Assembly: GCF_023973825.1 (NCBI RefSeq)
Contig: NC_090123.1
Location: 1,285,501 to 1,349,500, forward strand
Direction of reading: 5' to 3'
Origin: Plasmodium brasilianum
Lineage: Eukaryota; Apicomplexa; Aconoidasida; Haemosporida; Plasmodiidae
Length of the DNA: 64,000 nt
The notes beneath the pieces are model-generated. The model was not told the origin of the DNA, ran no database searches, and saw only the letters and a list, made by a program, of their open reading frames with translations. Made by a program: the position numbers and the translations under genes. Positions 44,101 through 53,000 of the stretch are shown piece after piece (position 1 is the first letter of the stretch; each line of letters opens with the position of its first letter).

Positions 44101-44581
44101 AGTTTTCCCCTGCTATGAATGCGTCGTTCTTAACTCCTCCGCTGTTATGACCATGACCTTGTAGAGGAAGTAGTAGTAGTTCCTGCTGATGTAGTTCATG
44201 CTTCTTCTGTTGTAACTCTTCATCTTTTTGTTCTTTCTCTTTGTCTTTCTCCACCACCACCTCCTCCTCTTTTCCATTCTCATTTGAATCTACGCAGTTC
44301 GTCTGGTATCTTCCCCCCTCATTCCGCTGTTCGTTCATATCGTTACTAAGAGAGCATTCATTATTTAAGAAATTCCATGGTACACTGTTATTAGCGGAGT
44401 TTGAAAATATAATATTATCTGAGCAATACATATCGTAAAATAACTCTTCTTCATTTTTCTTCTTACAGTTTGGATAACAGTTATAATCTTCGATTTCTTT
44501 TTCCTTTTTACCGAAAGCACATAGAAGCAATACATTTTTTACCTTTTCATCCCCTTCCCCCTTGTGTTCTCTCTTAAGCAT
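38195..44581 (-). CDS. giant repeat-laden protein of unknown function (2,128 aa)
   Basis: Single-exon gene from ATG 44581 to TGA 38195-38197. Most of the protein is Asn/Ser/Lys-rich low complexity with many separate repeat arrays: TPPLQS/TPPLPS (42545-42350), NMANISKTS nonamers then SNLANT hexamers (41950-41670), ISNKLN/ISNKQN hexamers (41215-40880), GVSSNRGRSI decamers (40370-40180), SSGRGI/SSGRDI hexamers (39860-39480) and two poly-Thr runs (about 41475 and 39400). Non-repeat segments are the N-terminus (FGKKEKEIEDYNCYPNCKKK) and a C-terminal region of about 200 residues (about 1790-1990). That region contains IILTIQWNIKKISLLCSSEN, FFILLNINNNMDSTCEHNTI and GMYRKQKYCSYDFSTYPWFG and looks like a folded domain, but I do not recognise it. 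The frame continues past the stop (see 37961-38194). Confidence 0.85.
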   Translation of the reverse strand: MLKREHKGEGDEKVKNVLLLCAFGKKEKEIEDYNCYPNCKKKNEEELFYDMYCSDNIIFSNSANNSVPWNFLNNECSLSNDMNEQRNEGGRYQTNCVDSNENGKEEEVVVEKDKEKEQKDEELQQKKHELHQQELLLLPLQGHGHNSGGVKNDAFIAGENLTSEYRHGTIEKAVETALSEVHERSTPTNNLTIPTRENILRMYNKYKDGIVKKDDIVFTNVLDEMRGTYTECGECELRSTSHIYSHLDIPKDKSSKSKEYEETAIFLEKNNIIPLESAEKGYYNKAFNNLTVKKLNDNIWEKEKIFNMTNDVVNYSYGSSSNNILSNVINQRSYYNNDLGMYNAKQGNHMITSKGEQKNVSLYSNNSNMCSSSNAISVPQEGKHYADLINYISTLSNDGTAHSDAAHDGVIHNNVESNDGSTDLKGDQGEKDKKLKKILPHFDNTVLLDTSNFFYKEYDNSVCTNDYYGSNRSYTISYDKKGTNFNIGEKKSLYNPEQVQVKYPNIMSDENFILLKNEKENNSDISQTREMIYFNDKEDGQKDTTVDVVSALADGTYTDQRLFEHLFDGYKFGRSVEYIQTGGGSRERSGNRYTRSNSKEGDNGGVSCSNHGHSSNECTRDESYTCPYIDTETGLREKLRNFSPQFLCFNKKVNSTNEDINRGINKMILPLPSSFLPSTPPLSSNHPLQSTPPLQSTPPLQFTPPLQFTPPLSSNPPLQSTPPLPSTPPLPSTPPLQSTPPLHSIPPLPSPSSLSSIPSFPSISLQAHCEKGNCLSSARRCGSTLNAPRNNREREYLERPIHVFSKKKKDYERVQGNDSNLEKKELAPFSLNEETPSSSSRNLGIKIACEQIEQMFNPHSAENTENKYNLANTSKTSSIANTSKTSNMANISKTSNMANISKTSNMANISKTSNMANISKTSNMANISKTSNMANISKTSNLANTSNLANTSNLANTSNLANTSNLANPSNNLHLIRGKDKNEMAERSLTALSLFSKYDRAKDHGRCTSCNYNNNTCCSKCKNNMNIFKTTTTTTTTTTTTTTSEGKVLTSNVPEDGNDKYKNLFLDRRVYAHVNKDLLSDNNNNKLICYEDILKYSEKEKDNTYISSISSRNNAIIKKQNELNISSKLNISNKLNISNKLNISNNLNISNKLNISNKLNVSNKLNISNKLNISNKLNISNKQNISNKQNISNKLNISNKQNISNKQNISNKQNISNKQNISNKQNISNKLNISNKFYCGQIRNSIFQFNIDKHEEKKKPISEKNISLLQKIFMNQYRNKENTKCVDNYYKIVETKKKEQNESSSSVIPMDTNGYVSTYDQSDEHNRNTIIVNPEKVRIGRNNILKDEIIKSTYGRAERYPYQPSTILKDNGVNLLKYFKINFEKSRHSTNKGNGTPDERATEYVRGVSSNRGRSIGVSSNRGRSIGVSSNRGRSIGVSSNRGRSIGVSSNRGRSIGVSSNRGRIIGVNSGRVSSTVRRSGGLLQNGRPNLKSKSNLFESVDAFFYNFKNNTSSMCEERSEKLFMCNMKEQKDEIVLTSAGNLRKGVNGMNYMQGNVEKTHTSRRITSTAGNISDISSGRDIGSGRGISSGRGISSGRDISSGRDISSGRDISSGRDISSGRGISSGRGISSGRGISSGRGISSGRGISSGRGTSSGGGISSGGGISSGGGISSGRDISSGGGISSGRDISSGGGISSGGGINDGICGSSNDNGNQVTTTTTTTTTTTTTTTTTNDNGVGSSGNNNIVMVTTTNRSQKDICPSYNCNRSSTNSYNQYDSFRPPSAANIFEGKKRNRSNNESYMVKLNEEGVNKHSFVPDRSGFLSKGSISENDISSCTIGHEYSPEEIKEKIILTIQWNIKKISLLCSSENNFVVSPEFKTETMIQEFFILLNINNNMDSTCEHNTIDLLFSYTGFCDIIFSVSCGMYRKQKYCSYDFSTYPWFGYNNWGILKNCLHNDTISIKIDIHDIIKKKNIKENFLNNIISIIRNEENNFKNRIFFREGSAEGSKCIDNIHQGYNLRGNAKNYESNCVLKFFDDPNWNKNMNNSGGFGHDPKWPYNKLESANASNATNTANADNHERSTTSCNLINSKKWNPNFEKNNFNKLSEEDNNNTTNDKQHNFTSSGF

Positions 44582-45304
44582 TTTTGCTCGCTTCGTTTCT
44601 GTTCACCAGTAAAGATGCAATAAAGAAGGAGAAATAAAAAAAAATAAAAGGGAAAAAAAAAATAAAATAAAATAAAATAAACAACAAAGGGGATGAGAAG
44701 AGTAGTAGTGACGTGATTACACTTGATGAAGCTTCAACAAAACGTTGAACTGCACAATTGCACAATTGCACAACTGCTCAACTGGTTCTCTTAATAGATT
44801 AAGATATCTACTAATGATCAAGTAAGAAATTTATATGAAAAAAAAAAAAAAATTTAAGAAGCGAAAAGAAGAACAACGCTTCCACTAACTGCAACTGTAA
44901 CAGCTGAATATATGTCATAAAAATATTCAAGCAAAAAAGGGAAAAAAAATAAAAATTAAATAAATAGATAATTAGATGGACAACAAATAGACAATTAAAT
45001 AGACATTTATATGGATACTTAAATAAATAGGAAAAAAGACGAATAGATTAATGAATGGATTAATACAAACTGTGTTAAATTGCTTTTTCAAAATGTGCAT
45101 ATACAACACATAGACATCACCACAAAAAAAAAAAAAAAAAAAAAAAAATATACGTAAAAAATGAAAAATAGCATTATATGGTTAACAAATTATATAATAA
45201 AAAATATAAGATAAGGGTCCAATATGAGTACATTATATTATATTAATACATAATAATACATTGCTCCAGGCTCTTGAACATTTTTCTTTAAAAGAATTCA
45301 TCAT
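44582..45304. other. upstream spacer of the giant gene
   Basis: A/T-rich with GGGAAAAAAAAAT-type runs at 44630-44690, a triplicated GCACAATT (44754-44772), and poly-A at 45124-45148. The minus frame at 44574-44771 overlaps the gene start in another frame and is probably 5' UTR. Confidence 0.6.
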
Positions 45305-45839
45305 TTACAAGTAGTCGCGCTTTCGTGTGGCAGTAGGCCGACGGGTGTGCGCTTATAAAAAAAAAAAATAATAATATGTAAACCGCGAATGAACGGCCAA
45401 TAAACGAATGAATGAACGAATGAACAATGTATAAACAAATAAGCGAATGAACAATGCATAAACAAATGAGCGAGTGAACGAATGAACAATGCATAAACAA
45501 ATAAGCGAATAAACGAATGAACAATGTATAAACAAATAAGCGAATGAACGAATGAACATTGCATAAACAAATAAGCGAATAAACGAATGAACAATGTATA
45601 AACAAATAAGCGAATAAACGAATGAACAATGCATAAACAAATAAGCGAATAAACGAATGAACAATGTATAAACAAATAAGCGAATAAACGAATGAACAAT
45701 GTATAAACAAATAAGCGAATGAACGAATGAGAATACGTTCCCGCGTTGAGTGTACGCAGAAGCACATCGTCTGTTCTCCTATTTCCAAAACCACATAATT
45801 ACCAGAAGTAACATCATACAACAAACATGTATGTAACAT
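45305..45839 (-). CDS. possible two-exon small protein with a minisatellite-filled intron
   Basis: Exon 1 (45839-45737) starts at ATG 45839 and encodes MLHTCLLYDVTSGNYVVLEI then GEQTMCFCVHSTRE, ending at donor C|GTATTC. Exon 2 (45351-45305) follows an ideal acceptor (a run of T then ATAAG) and joins in phase: PHTRRPTATRKRDYL, stop TAA. This gives 49 aa. The 385-nt intron is almost entirely a 35-bp minisatellite that is T-rich on this strand. An unspliced reading is open as well (183 codons, Phe/Ile/Leu-rich over the repeat), but the repeat part is unlikely to be protein. Both exons have good codon quality. No family recognised. Confidence 0.4.
45385..45730. repeat. 35-bp minisatellite
   Basis: About nine or ten copies of a unit of about 35 bp (AAACAAATAAGCGAATRAACGAATGAACAATGYAT) with nested 4-bp GAAT/GAAC periodicity. 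Open in all three minus frames because it lacks stops there. It sits inside the proposed intron of the 45305-45839 gene. Confidence 0.85.
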
Positions 45840-46412
45840 AAAAAATTAAGAATAGAATGTTAAAGAATAAAATTGCGAATCCTATTCTGTTGTGTACAAG
45901 AATGTGAGCATTTCAAATGATACACTTTTTTTTTTTTTTCTTTTTAACACATTCTATATGTTCTTTTTTATAATCAGAAAAAATCAAAAAAAAAAAAAAA
46001 ATAGAAACAATCATTATAAAAAATATTATACTCAAATATAAATTTCCTCAAAAGGAATGACGTAGAATATGCCAAATATAAAAGATACGAATGAAAATAG
46101 AGATATACAAATGGGGAGATGAGAAGAATAAAAAAAAAAAAAAAAAAAAAAGTGCCAAGTGTCGGGCTTGGAAATTGCTGGATGTTCTGCGCTTTTTCAC
46201 ATTTCAAATATGCAACAGCTTCAGAGTGAAAAAAAAAAAAAAAAAAAAAAAAAGAGGGTACAATAAAGCAAAGCAAATGTAAGTGTAAATGAATATAGAA
46301 CACCCAAGAATGCTATTTTGTTACATATGTCGAATGCGAATGGAATAAAAATACTCATACGTAAAGATAAAACTACTATAATATTAAGAAGAATACATGC
46401 ATGAATGCATAC
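45840..46412. other. spacer with long homopolymers
   Basis: T-run 45925-45940, poly-A 45983-46001, poly-A 46131-46151 and poly-A 46230-46253. Between the last two is a small GC-richer island (46152-46225) open on both strands. No supported gene. Confidence 0.55.
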
Positions 46413-46581
46413 GAGCATACGTAATACATGCATACATAATACGTGCATACGTAATATGTGCATACGTAATATGTGCATACGTAATATGTGCATACGTAAT
46501 ATGTGCATACGTAATATGTGCATACGTAATATGTGCATACATAATACGTGCATACATAATACGTGCATACATAATACGTGC
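46413..46581. repeat. 15-bp minisatellite (GCATACGTAATATGT)
   Basis: About eleven copies of GCATACRTAATAYGT, homogeneous in the centre. The Met/His/Ile/Arg repeat frames on both strands are shadows. It ends 20 bp before the 3' end of the minus-strand gene at 46602. Confidence 0.85.
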
Positions 46582-46601
46582 ATGCATATATATTAGCTAT
46601 G

Positions 46602-47105
46602 TCACATTATTGCGAAAAATTGAAGAGAACTTTTCGTTTTTGCATTAACGCGTTCAGGCGACATCATGTTATACAGATAAGGGTGTTTGAAAATACTGTA
46701 TCTTGATATAGAGAGAAACAAAAATTCGTCTTCCTTTATTTTATTATTTTTGCCTTAAGCAGTAAGAAGTCTAAAAAAAATATTGTCATGTTCCATATAA
46801 TTTGAAAGCATTGGTTATGTATTGAAAATATGTATTCCTTGTATAAATTTATTACATATCTCACATTTGGTACATTTTTGCTTTTTTATACATCTCCATG
46901 TTTATTCTTTAATTTTTACATATTTATTAAGTAGTTTTTATATTTTCTCATTTTTTTACTTTATTATAGTGTGTTATGGTTTGCTTTATTTTGTATTACT
47001 TAGTTTTATTTATTTTTTGCTTTCTTCTTGCTCCTTTCCCTTCCACCACAACATTTGTCAATTACGCTCCAACAGGAAATATGGCAGTTCGTTTGACTTA
47101 CACAT
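46602..47105 (-). CDS. two-exon small protein of unknown function (63 aa)
   Basis: Exon 1 (47105-47066) encodes MCKSNELPYFLLE and ends in phase 1 at a GTAATT donor. Exon 2 (46753-46602) follows CTTCTTACTGCTTAAG and joins in phase to give RKNNKIKEDEFLFLSISRYS, IFKHPYLYNMMSPERVNAKT and KSSLQFFAIM, stop TGA. Exon 2 has strong coding character and is open over its whole length in a single frame. The intron (47065-46754) is T/A-rich as expected. No family recognised; the product is soluble and mixed-charge. Confidence 0.5.
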
Positions 47106-47656
47106 AAAGTACACAATATCAATTGCCTTTTTTTTTTTTTTTTTTTTTGAGAAAAAATAAAAGAATCCGAACGTTTTCCTGAACATGCTTGAATTAACTA
47201 TACATATGAGTATACATACATATATATATATATATATATAAACGAAGTTCGATATAACGCTTTTTTATTATACGTCAGGAGAGTTATAAAATGCTCACGT
47301 CTGCTTATAAATTGGAGCATTTAATTTTTACTTTATGCTTTTTTTTTGAACGTTTTGAAAGAAATGTTTGTTAAAGTTTCCTCCATTACATGGTTGTTCT
47401 GTATTTAAAAACTGACATGATATAACACGTAGCATTAACTTGATTACTTTGTTTATAGAATAAGTGAGACAGAGCGCGCAGAAATGAACAAGTAAATTTA
47501 CTAAATGGTATAGCACGTTGTATAGTACTTAAAAAAAATTTTATTTTTTAATAAACAAATTACACATAGTTGTAGAAAAGGGAAAAAAAAAAAATAGAAA
47601 TAAAAATGTACAAAAGAGCAATTATGCAAATGTGCAAATGTGCAAATGTGCAATAC
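47106..47656. other. spacer, possible small minus-strand ORF
   Basis: T22 run 47129-47150 and (TA)n 47221-47240. At 47328-47516 the minus strand is open for 62 codons, ending with LMLRVISCQFLNTEQPCNGG; a second minus frame of the same island is open behind an acceptor-like TTTTAAG and ends SVFKYRTTM. The island is likely coding, but its frame and exons are unresolved. Confidence 0.35.
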
Positions 47657-47797
47657 ATGTATATTAAGTTAAGCTGTTTCCAATTTTTCCTTCCAATTTT
47701 TACGAGTTTATTAAGACAAACATATGGAGGTTTATTTTTCGAACATAACTACATACATGTGTGTAGGTACATTTTGTGTACATCTCCATCCATTTGA
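47657..47797 (+). CDS. possible small ORF (46 aa)
   Basis: ATG 47657 follows a triplicated TGCAAATG motif. The frame reads MYIKLSCFQFFLPIFTSLLR then QTYGGLFFEHNYIHVC and ends at TGA 47795-47797, with a GTACAT donor possible near 47766. Composition suggests a small organellar or membrane protein. No family recognised. Confidence 0.3.
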   Translation: MYIKLSCFQFFLPIFTSLLRQTYGGLFFEHNYIHVCRYILCTSPSI

Positions 47798-47819
47798 GTG
47801 GAGAGGAGGGGAGAAGGGG

Positions 47820-48053
47820 TTAACGGGAGCGCTTCATTCGATGAAACAAGTTTGTTAAACGTTTATCGGTTACTCGCATTACCAAGAGAGGAGTGTCATA
47901 TGTGATATATGTACACCAAATGCAAACATATATGCCCGGTACATATCTCATGATACTAGGATAGTGCAAATAATTTACCTGAAAAAATGATGCGCGTTGA
48001 AGAATAAACCAAACGGCTACACCCTTGCCAGTCCCCTTTAAAGCGGGAAGCAT
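47820..48053 (-). CDS. small protein of unknown function (77 aa)
   Basis: ATG 48053 starts MLPALKGTGKGVAVWFILQR, followed by ASFFQ and either a GTAAAT donor or straight-through reading to a stop at 47820 (VNYLHYPSIMRYVPGIYVCI ... KRLTNLFHRMKRSR). The N-terminal half looks like a mitochondrial or membrane microprotein, the C-terminal end is basic. The whole frame is open in non-repetitive sequence. If spliced, the 3' exon was not identified. No family recognised. Confidence 0.45.
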   Translation of the reverse strand: MLPALKGTGKGVAVWFILQRASFFQVNYLHYPSIMRYVPGIYVCIWCTYITYDTPLLVMRVTDKRLTNLFHRMKRSR

Positions 48054-48055
48054 GC

Positions 48056-48245
48056 ATACACATACATACGTACATATATGTAAACATTTATACACATACA
48101 TACGTACATATATGTAAACATTTATACACATACATACGTACATATATGTAAACATTTATACACATACATACGTACATATATGTAAACATTTATACACATA
48201 CATACGTACATATATGTAAACATTTATACACATACATACATATAT
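48056..48245. repeat. 34-bp minisatellite
   Basis: Five nearly identical copies of CACATACATACGTACATATA followed by TGTAAACATTTATA, then a decayed copy. Copies are almost perfect, so the array is young. Confidence 0.9.
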
Positions 48246-48964
48246 ACACATATACATACGCCTCTTTCAGTTTATTACATAATTCAATTTGGTAAAAAGT
48301 TAAAAAAAATAAGCTAATCAAAAATTTCCATCCCCCACAACTCGTAATTATGCAAAAGCACAATTAGGTAATGTGTAAGCGCATGCAATTAGGTGGACGT
48401 GTCAGCAAGTTTAAGTTTACGGCACGCCTTTTGAAACACATTTTTAAATTTGTGTAACGGAAGGACATAAGTGCTCAGAAAATTAAATGATGATGAAACT
48501 TTTAATAAGGGCCTTGAATTTAAAAAAAGTAGGCAAACTCTTAACACAGAAATTTATACATATGAAAATACATATATATACAAACATATACGACATGCAA
48601 AAGTTGAAACAAACGCTATCTACATGCTAACGAATGTCCGCATGCACACACATATCAACAAAAAATAAGATATGAAATAGAAAAACAACTACAGCGTGAA
48701 ACAAAAAAGGTAACTCTACTTCTTTCAGCGGAGGTGTCCCCACAATGTGTATGAAAATGGACATGGAATGGAAATGCACACATATATACCCAGGTGCTAG
48801 TGATTTTGTAAACCGAAAAAAAGGGCACGTTAGAAGGGGTAAACCAAAAAGGGATATTTAGATAGGTTTAAGCAATGTAAAAGAGCCTAAATGATATACA
48901 CTAACCTGTATAAGCCAACTGATACTAGTCATCCACTATGCACCAACTACGCACGGTCTGAAAG
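48246..48964. other. 3' side of MPP10, spacer
   Basis: Contains a direct repeat CAATTAGGT (48362 and 48389), a short minus frame from ATG 48446 (MCFKRRAVNLNLLTRPPNCM) and a plus frame near 48471-48560 (LRKLNDDETFNKGLEFKK, donor GTAGGC). Both are short; neither is convincing alone. Confidence 0.4.
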
Positions 48965-51043
48965 CTAATTTCTTTTCTTTTTATCGAAGGATATTGCCTT
49001 TGCTATATCCTTGGTGAAGTCGTATCTGTTTGTAGCTTTGCCCATGGATAGCTGCTCCTTTGAAGAGACACCGTATTTTCCAATATTTTTTTTTTCCATT
49101 TTAGTTTTTTTGTTTTTGTCTATTAAGTAATTATTTCTCTTTTGTAATTGATTAATTCCATAAGCGCTATTTTTAAAAGAACTTATAAGCATTTTTTTCC
49201 TTTTCATTTTTTTAGCTCTTCTTAAAGATTTCTTTTCTTTTTTAGTAAGTTCCTTAGACTCTTTTACATGACCAGGTTTACACCTTTCCTCGGGTAATTT
49301 TTTATTTGCATTGGATAAAATGAGAGGTGTACTTTCCTCTATATGTAAACAAGCGACTTTTTCATTTGTCTTAGTTAACAATGCAGGTTTCGGTATATAA
49401 TTATCATTTGATAAGGAGTTACAACAATGCATTATTTTTTTAAACAAATTTATTAATTCAATTTTTTGTAAATTCATTTCTTTATTTTTTGATTGACTAT
49501 TTTCAATTTCTTCTTGATATTTCTTTGTGTATTCATCAAGTAAGTTTGTTTTACTTTTACAAAAATTTAGTTCATCAAAATTTACCTCCTCATTGTTGTT
49601 ATTACCATTAGTGTTACTACTACTATCATTGTATGACAGATCTAAATCTTCGATTCTTTTTTTTTCCACATCATCGAACAGCATGTTTTTTATTCGTTGT
49701 TTAACGACCAGTTCTATTTCTTCATTCAACAAATTTTTTTTTTGACCCATTACGTTGTTCCGTAAATTGCCCCTTTCGTTTTCTCTATCATCATTATCAC
49801 TTCCTTCTCCCTCATCACTGTTCATTCCATATCCTACTGTTTTACTTATAAATGCGTCGTTATTATTATACGTGTTAACTTTCGGTATATCGACGTTCAA
49901 TTTTAAAATGCTATTTTTGGGGCGATTATAGCCATGCACTTCCCCTGTCAGGGACCAGTGCTTTTTTTCAATTAACTCTCTTTCAATTTTTTCTTTGTCC
50001 ATCATTTTGATGTCCGCTCCGTTCATCTCGTCGTCCTGGTCATCAACTTCCACTTCATCATACATGTTCATCTCGTTTAGTTCCCTTTCGATTTTTTCGT
50101 CCACCCTTTTACCCTTTGCCATGGCTCCCCGATCTCGTCCCCGTTCCTCCGCGTCCTGTTCTTCCTCTTCTTCGCTATAGTCCATATCTGCCGTGTCCTG
50201 CTCTTGCTCCTCCTCCTCCTCCTCCTCCTCTTCTTCTTCTTCTTCTTCTTCACTATCGTCCATTTCTTCTGCTTCTTCCCCCTCTCTATCCGTGTAAAAA
50301 TCTTCGTACCTGAGTTTGTTCGTCTCCTCATAATTGCACTCAAACTCGTTCAAGTCGTATTGGCTGTCATTTGCATTATCCGAGGAACTATCTAATGAAC
50401 TGTCATCCGAGTGCTTATCTAATACTTTGTTTTCTTCTTCCTCCAAAAACTGCTGCATCTCGTCCATATTAAAAAATCGATCTTCAATCATAGTAGCTTC
50501 TTCCTCTGTTTTATCCTTTTCATTCGTAGTATTAGACTTTGAAGCGATTTTTATCTTTTCCTCTGCTTTATCACCTTTGTTTGTTGTCTTGCTCATTTTG
50601 TTCACTTGGACTATATCTCCGTTACCTGCCTGCCGCTTTAATTTTTTTTTTTTCTTTTTTTCATTTTGTTCATTTGTTCCACTTGTAATACTAAGATGGG
50701 TATTTTCTCCCTCTTTATCATTTAGTATATTTTCAATATTTTTTTCAAAGCTATTAAAAAACTCAAGCAAATGATGAAGTTGTTTTTCTTTTATTATACA
50801 TTGAATAAAATGCCAAAGTTGTTCTGAGTCAAAATCTGACTTGGTAATACAAATATTACTCACATGAAATTCATTATAAAAAAATTTTATTAATATATTT
50901 GAAAAATATTCAATCATTTCTATTAATTCATTTTTCTCTACTTCGTTAACTTTACTTGATGAAGTTTGTAAGAACAACTTCTCGCTGTTCTTATTTAACG
51001 AACTGATTAAGTCCGTGTAATTTTTTACCTTTATTTGCTCCAT
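48965..51043 (-). CDS. MPP10: U3 small nucleolar ribonucleoprotein protein MPP10
   Basis: MPP10 is a core part of the small-subunit processome in the nucleolus, needed with U3 snoRNA for early 18S rRNA cleavages. The 692-aa single-exon protein starts at ATG 51043 (MEQIKVKNYTDLISSLNKNS). A long acidic middle (Glu runs, about 210-300) is followed by the hallmark MPP10 block: KKHWSLTGEVHGYNRPKNSI (about 368), ELVVKQRIKNMLFDDVEKK (about 455), NLLDEYTKKYQEEIENSQSK and LINLFKKIMHCCNSLSNDNY with IPKPAL. A basic C-terminal nuclear segment follows (KKEKKSLRRAKKMKRKKM). Length and order agree with yeast and human MPP10. No introns or broken frame. Confidence 0.92.
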   Translation of the reverse strand: MEQIKVKNYTDLISSLNKNSEKLFLQTSSSKVNEVEKNELIEMIEYFSNILIKFFYNEFHVSNICITKSDFDSEQLWHFIQCIIKEKQLHHLLEFFNSFEKNIENILNDKEGENTHLSITSGTNEQNEKKKKKKLKRQAGNGDIVQVNKMSKTTNKGDKAEEKIKIASKSNTTNEKDKTEEEATMIEDRFFNMDEMQQFLEEEENKVLDKHSDDSSLDSSSDNANDSQYDLNEFECNYEETNKLRYEDFYTDREGEEAEEMDDSEEEEEEEEEEEEEEEQEQDTADMDYSEEEEEQDAEERGRDRGAMAKGKRVDEKIERELNEMNMYDEVEVDDQDDEMNGADIKMMDKEKIERELIEKKHWSLTGEVHGYNRPKNSILKLNVDIPKVNTYNNNDAFISKTVGYGMNSDEGEGSDNDDRENERGNLRNNVMGQKKNLLNEEIELVVKQRIKNMLFDDVEKKRIEDLDLSYNDSSSNTNGNNNNEEVNFDELNFCKSKTNLLDEYTKKYQEEIENSQSKNKEMNLQKIELINLFKKIMHCCNSLSNDNYIPKPALLTKTNEKVACLHIEESTPLILSNANKKLPEERCKPGHVKESKELTKKEKKSLRRAKKMKRKKMLISSFKNSAYGINQLQKRNNYLIDKNKKTKMEKKNIGKYGVSSKEQLSMGKATNRYDFTKDIAKAISFDKKKRN

Positions 51044-51620
51044 ATGTTTTACGGCAAAAGCCTCTGATTAGGACTCATTTTCAGTCGAGTCTCGTATATA
51101 AACATAGGCGTACGCTCATGAGCATTACGAACACATGTACATATATATGTACATATACATATACATATACGCGTACATATACCCGTAAATGTAATTACTT
51201 CCAATAACTTAATAGTAAGCTCTTCCACAACAATTAAAGGAAAAACTCTTAATTACAAGATTTAAATTTATTACAAAAGAAACATAGCCTGTTTTATATG
51301 ACTGCACAGTCATTTAACGAAACGGTATGTAGGGAAGCTTCAAATATATTAAGAACTTCCACCACTAAAAGCACGGGATGAACTTACAAATGTGGTACAT
51401 GTTCATAAGCGCATTTAAATGAATAAACAAATATACATACATATATATAAATACATACATATAAATAAATACATACATATAAATAAATACATACATATAA
51501 ATAAATACATACATATATATAAATATATACATATATATAAATACATACATATAAATAAATACATACATATATATAAATACATACATATATATAAATACAT
51601 ACATACAGTGAGCAACTATT
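51044..51620. other. MPP10 upstream region with 18-bp-type repeat
   Basis: The first 130 bases are the putative 5' UTR/promoter of MPP10. From 51425 to 51605 is an array of ACATACATATAWATAAAT units (about ten, with 17-18 bp spacing). Met/Tyr/Ile/Phe frames over it are shadows. Confidence 0.7.
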
Positions 51621-51938
51621 TTAAAGCCCAGTGTTTTTCGTTAAAATCGCGGCATTCCCCTTAGAGCAGCATATGCAAACATAAATGCAAAAACGTGGCA
51701 GGAAAAATAAATAAAAAATAAATAAAAAGTAAAAAATAAATAAAAAAATATAGTTAATATATGAAGAAAAAAAGAAAATAAACAATTCACACGATTTCAT
51801 ATTATCAATGAGTATGCTTTTAAAATAAACTTTCCCTTCGTGGCTTTTTTTTTTTTTTTTTTTTTTTATAACGTCATTTATATGCCATTTTTTGGCGCCA
51901 TTTTGTAATGTCACATTATTATTATATTGCTTGTTCAT
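51621..51938 (-). CDS. small multi-segment membrane protein (105 aa)
   Basis: ATG 51938 to a stop at 51621, intact. The N-terminus is polar (MNKQYNNNVTLQNGAKKWHI, then a poly-Lys run from an A24 tract and SHEGKVYFKSILIDNMKSC). It is followed by about 40 very hydrophobic residues (two possible membrane spans) and a Cys-rich end (FCIYVCICCSKGNAAILTKN). The ends are complex sequence with good codon use; the hydrophobic centre is A+T-driven. Frame across the A24 tract assumes its length is right. No family recognised. Confidence 0.5.
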   Translation of the reverse strand: MNKQYNNNVTLQNGAKKWHINDVIKKKKKKKSHEGKVYFKSILIDNMKSCELFIFFFSSYINYIFLFIFYFLFIFYLFFLPRFCIYVCICCSKGNAAILTKNTGL

Positions 51939-52098
51939 ATAAAAAAAAAAAAAAAAAATATTTTTAAGCTTTAAACTTTCTGTTTTGTATTTTCAAAATA
52001 TTGAAAAAATGGAAATCTGTGAGCTTATATAATTCTTACTTTTTTTACCGGTTGAAATGGAAAAGAATATTTTATCTCCAATTAGAGGTATTATATGT

Positions 52099-52130
<32 letters not shown>

Positions 52131-52296
52131 GTGTGCGTATATATGTATATGTATAGGTGCATAAACATTTATATGTAAAAATGTACGGGTACATGTGTTT
52201 ACATGTTTACATACATTCGTCATTTACTCAAAAGGTAAGGACAAATTGTGTATGGATAGTATTCTGCATATATTTTCACTATATATTACGGTGTAG
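51939..52296. other. short spacer
   Basis: Poly-A 51941-51959, (TA)n 52106-52130 and CA/TA-rich sequence. Nothing coding supported. Confidence 0.6.
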
Positions 52297-52500
52297 TTAA
52301 AAGGAAGTGCAACGATTAACAAACGTTTTACAACACCCTAGGGCTATGGGCGTGTTGCAAAATATTTGTGTTACTTGACCAAAAACTGGAGTTCTAATAG
52401 CAGAAGTAAAAGCAGCAGGCGCAGGCGCAGAGGCTGTTACGTGCGCTACATTTGAATTGTCTGCGTCCATACCCCGAGAGCTTCTTTTTAATATGTTCAT
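52297..52500 (-). CDS. small Ala/Thr/Cys-containing protein (67 aa)
   Basis: ATG 52500 (MNILKRSSRGMDADNSNVAH) to TAA 52297-52299. The remainder reads VTASAPAPAAFTSAIRTPVF, GQVTQIFCNTPIALGCCKTF and VNRCTSF. Alanine/threonine/proline content and GC-rich codons are exceptional for this window, so the frame is under coding constraint or imported style. The frame is also open upstream over a His/Thr repeat to 52629, but that is CA/TA repeat sequence. A second ATG (52470) is a possible start. No family recognised. Confidence 0.55.
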   Translation of the reverse strand: MNILKRSSRGMDADNSNVAHVTASAPAPAAFTSAIRTPVFGQVTQIFCNTPIALGCCKTFVNRCTSF

Positions 52501-52769
52501 ACATAATATAAAATATACGATATAATGGCACAATCCTATAAAATCGCACAGAATGATATATAGTTGTACATATATAAGTGTATGCATGTATACGTGTATA
52601 TGTGTGTGAATATGTATATCGGTATGCATATTTTGTGGGCTAACTAATTTTACATATTACTTAACTCACAAGCAACATGCTACAGGAATATGAACATGTA
52701 ATGTGCGATGTTTGGCATTCATTACACTAAGATTCAACTGCAGTGAAACAGGGGGGGTCGAATATATAG

Positions 52770-53000
52770 CTAAAAAAATATTTCGTTTAAAAATGTATAA
52801 TAGCAAGGTATTCTACTTTCTTCTCCTCTCTTTTGTTTTATCAGTTTTTTTTCGTTTTTTTTTTTTAATTTTTTGTTCAGTTTTTGTTTTTTTGTTTTTT
52901 TTGTCTTCATGTATAAATATAGTCTATTTGCTATTAAATAGCGAGTGTTGAATCCCCCCCCTTTGTGTTTTACTTTATTTTGTCCTTTTAAATTTCCCAT
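52770..53000 (-). CDS. possible small basic protein (76 aa)
   Basis: ATG 53000 opens MGNLKGQNKVKHKGGGFNTR, where MGN could be an N-myristoylation start, then YLIANRLYLYMK, a long Lys-rich helix-like stretch and PCYYTFLNEIFF at the stop near 52770. The centre is A-rich and could be open by chance, but both ends are complex. The plus strand of the same region has a weaker frame with a T-rich intron-like stretch. No family recognised. Confidence 0.4.
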   Translation of the reverse strand: MGNLKGQNKVKHKGGGFNTRYLIANRLYLYMKTKKTKKQKLNKKLKKKNEKKLIKQKRGEESRIPCYYTFLNEIFF

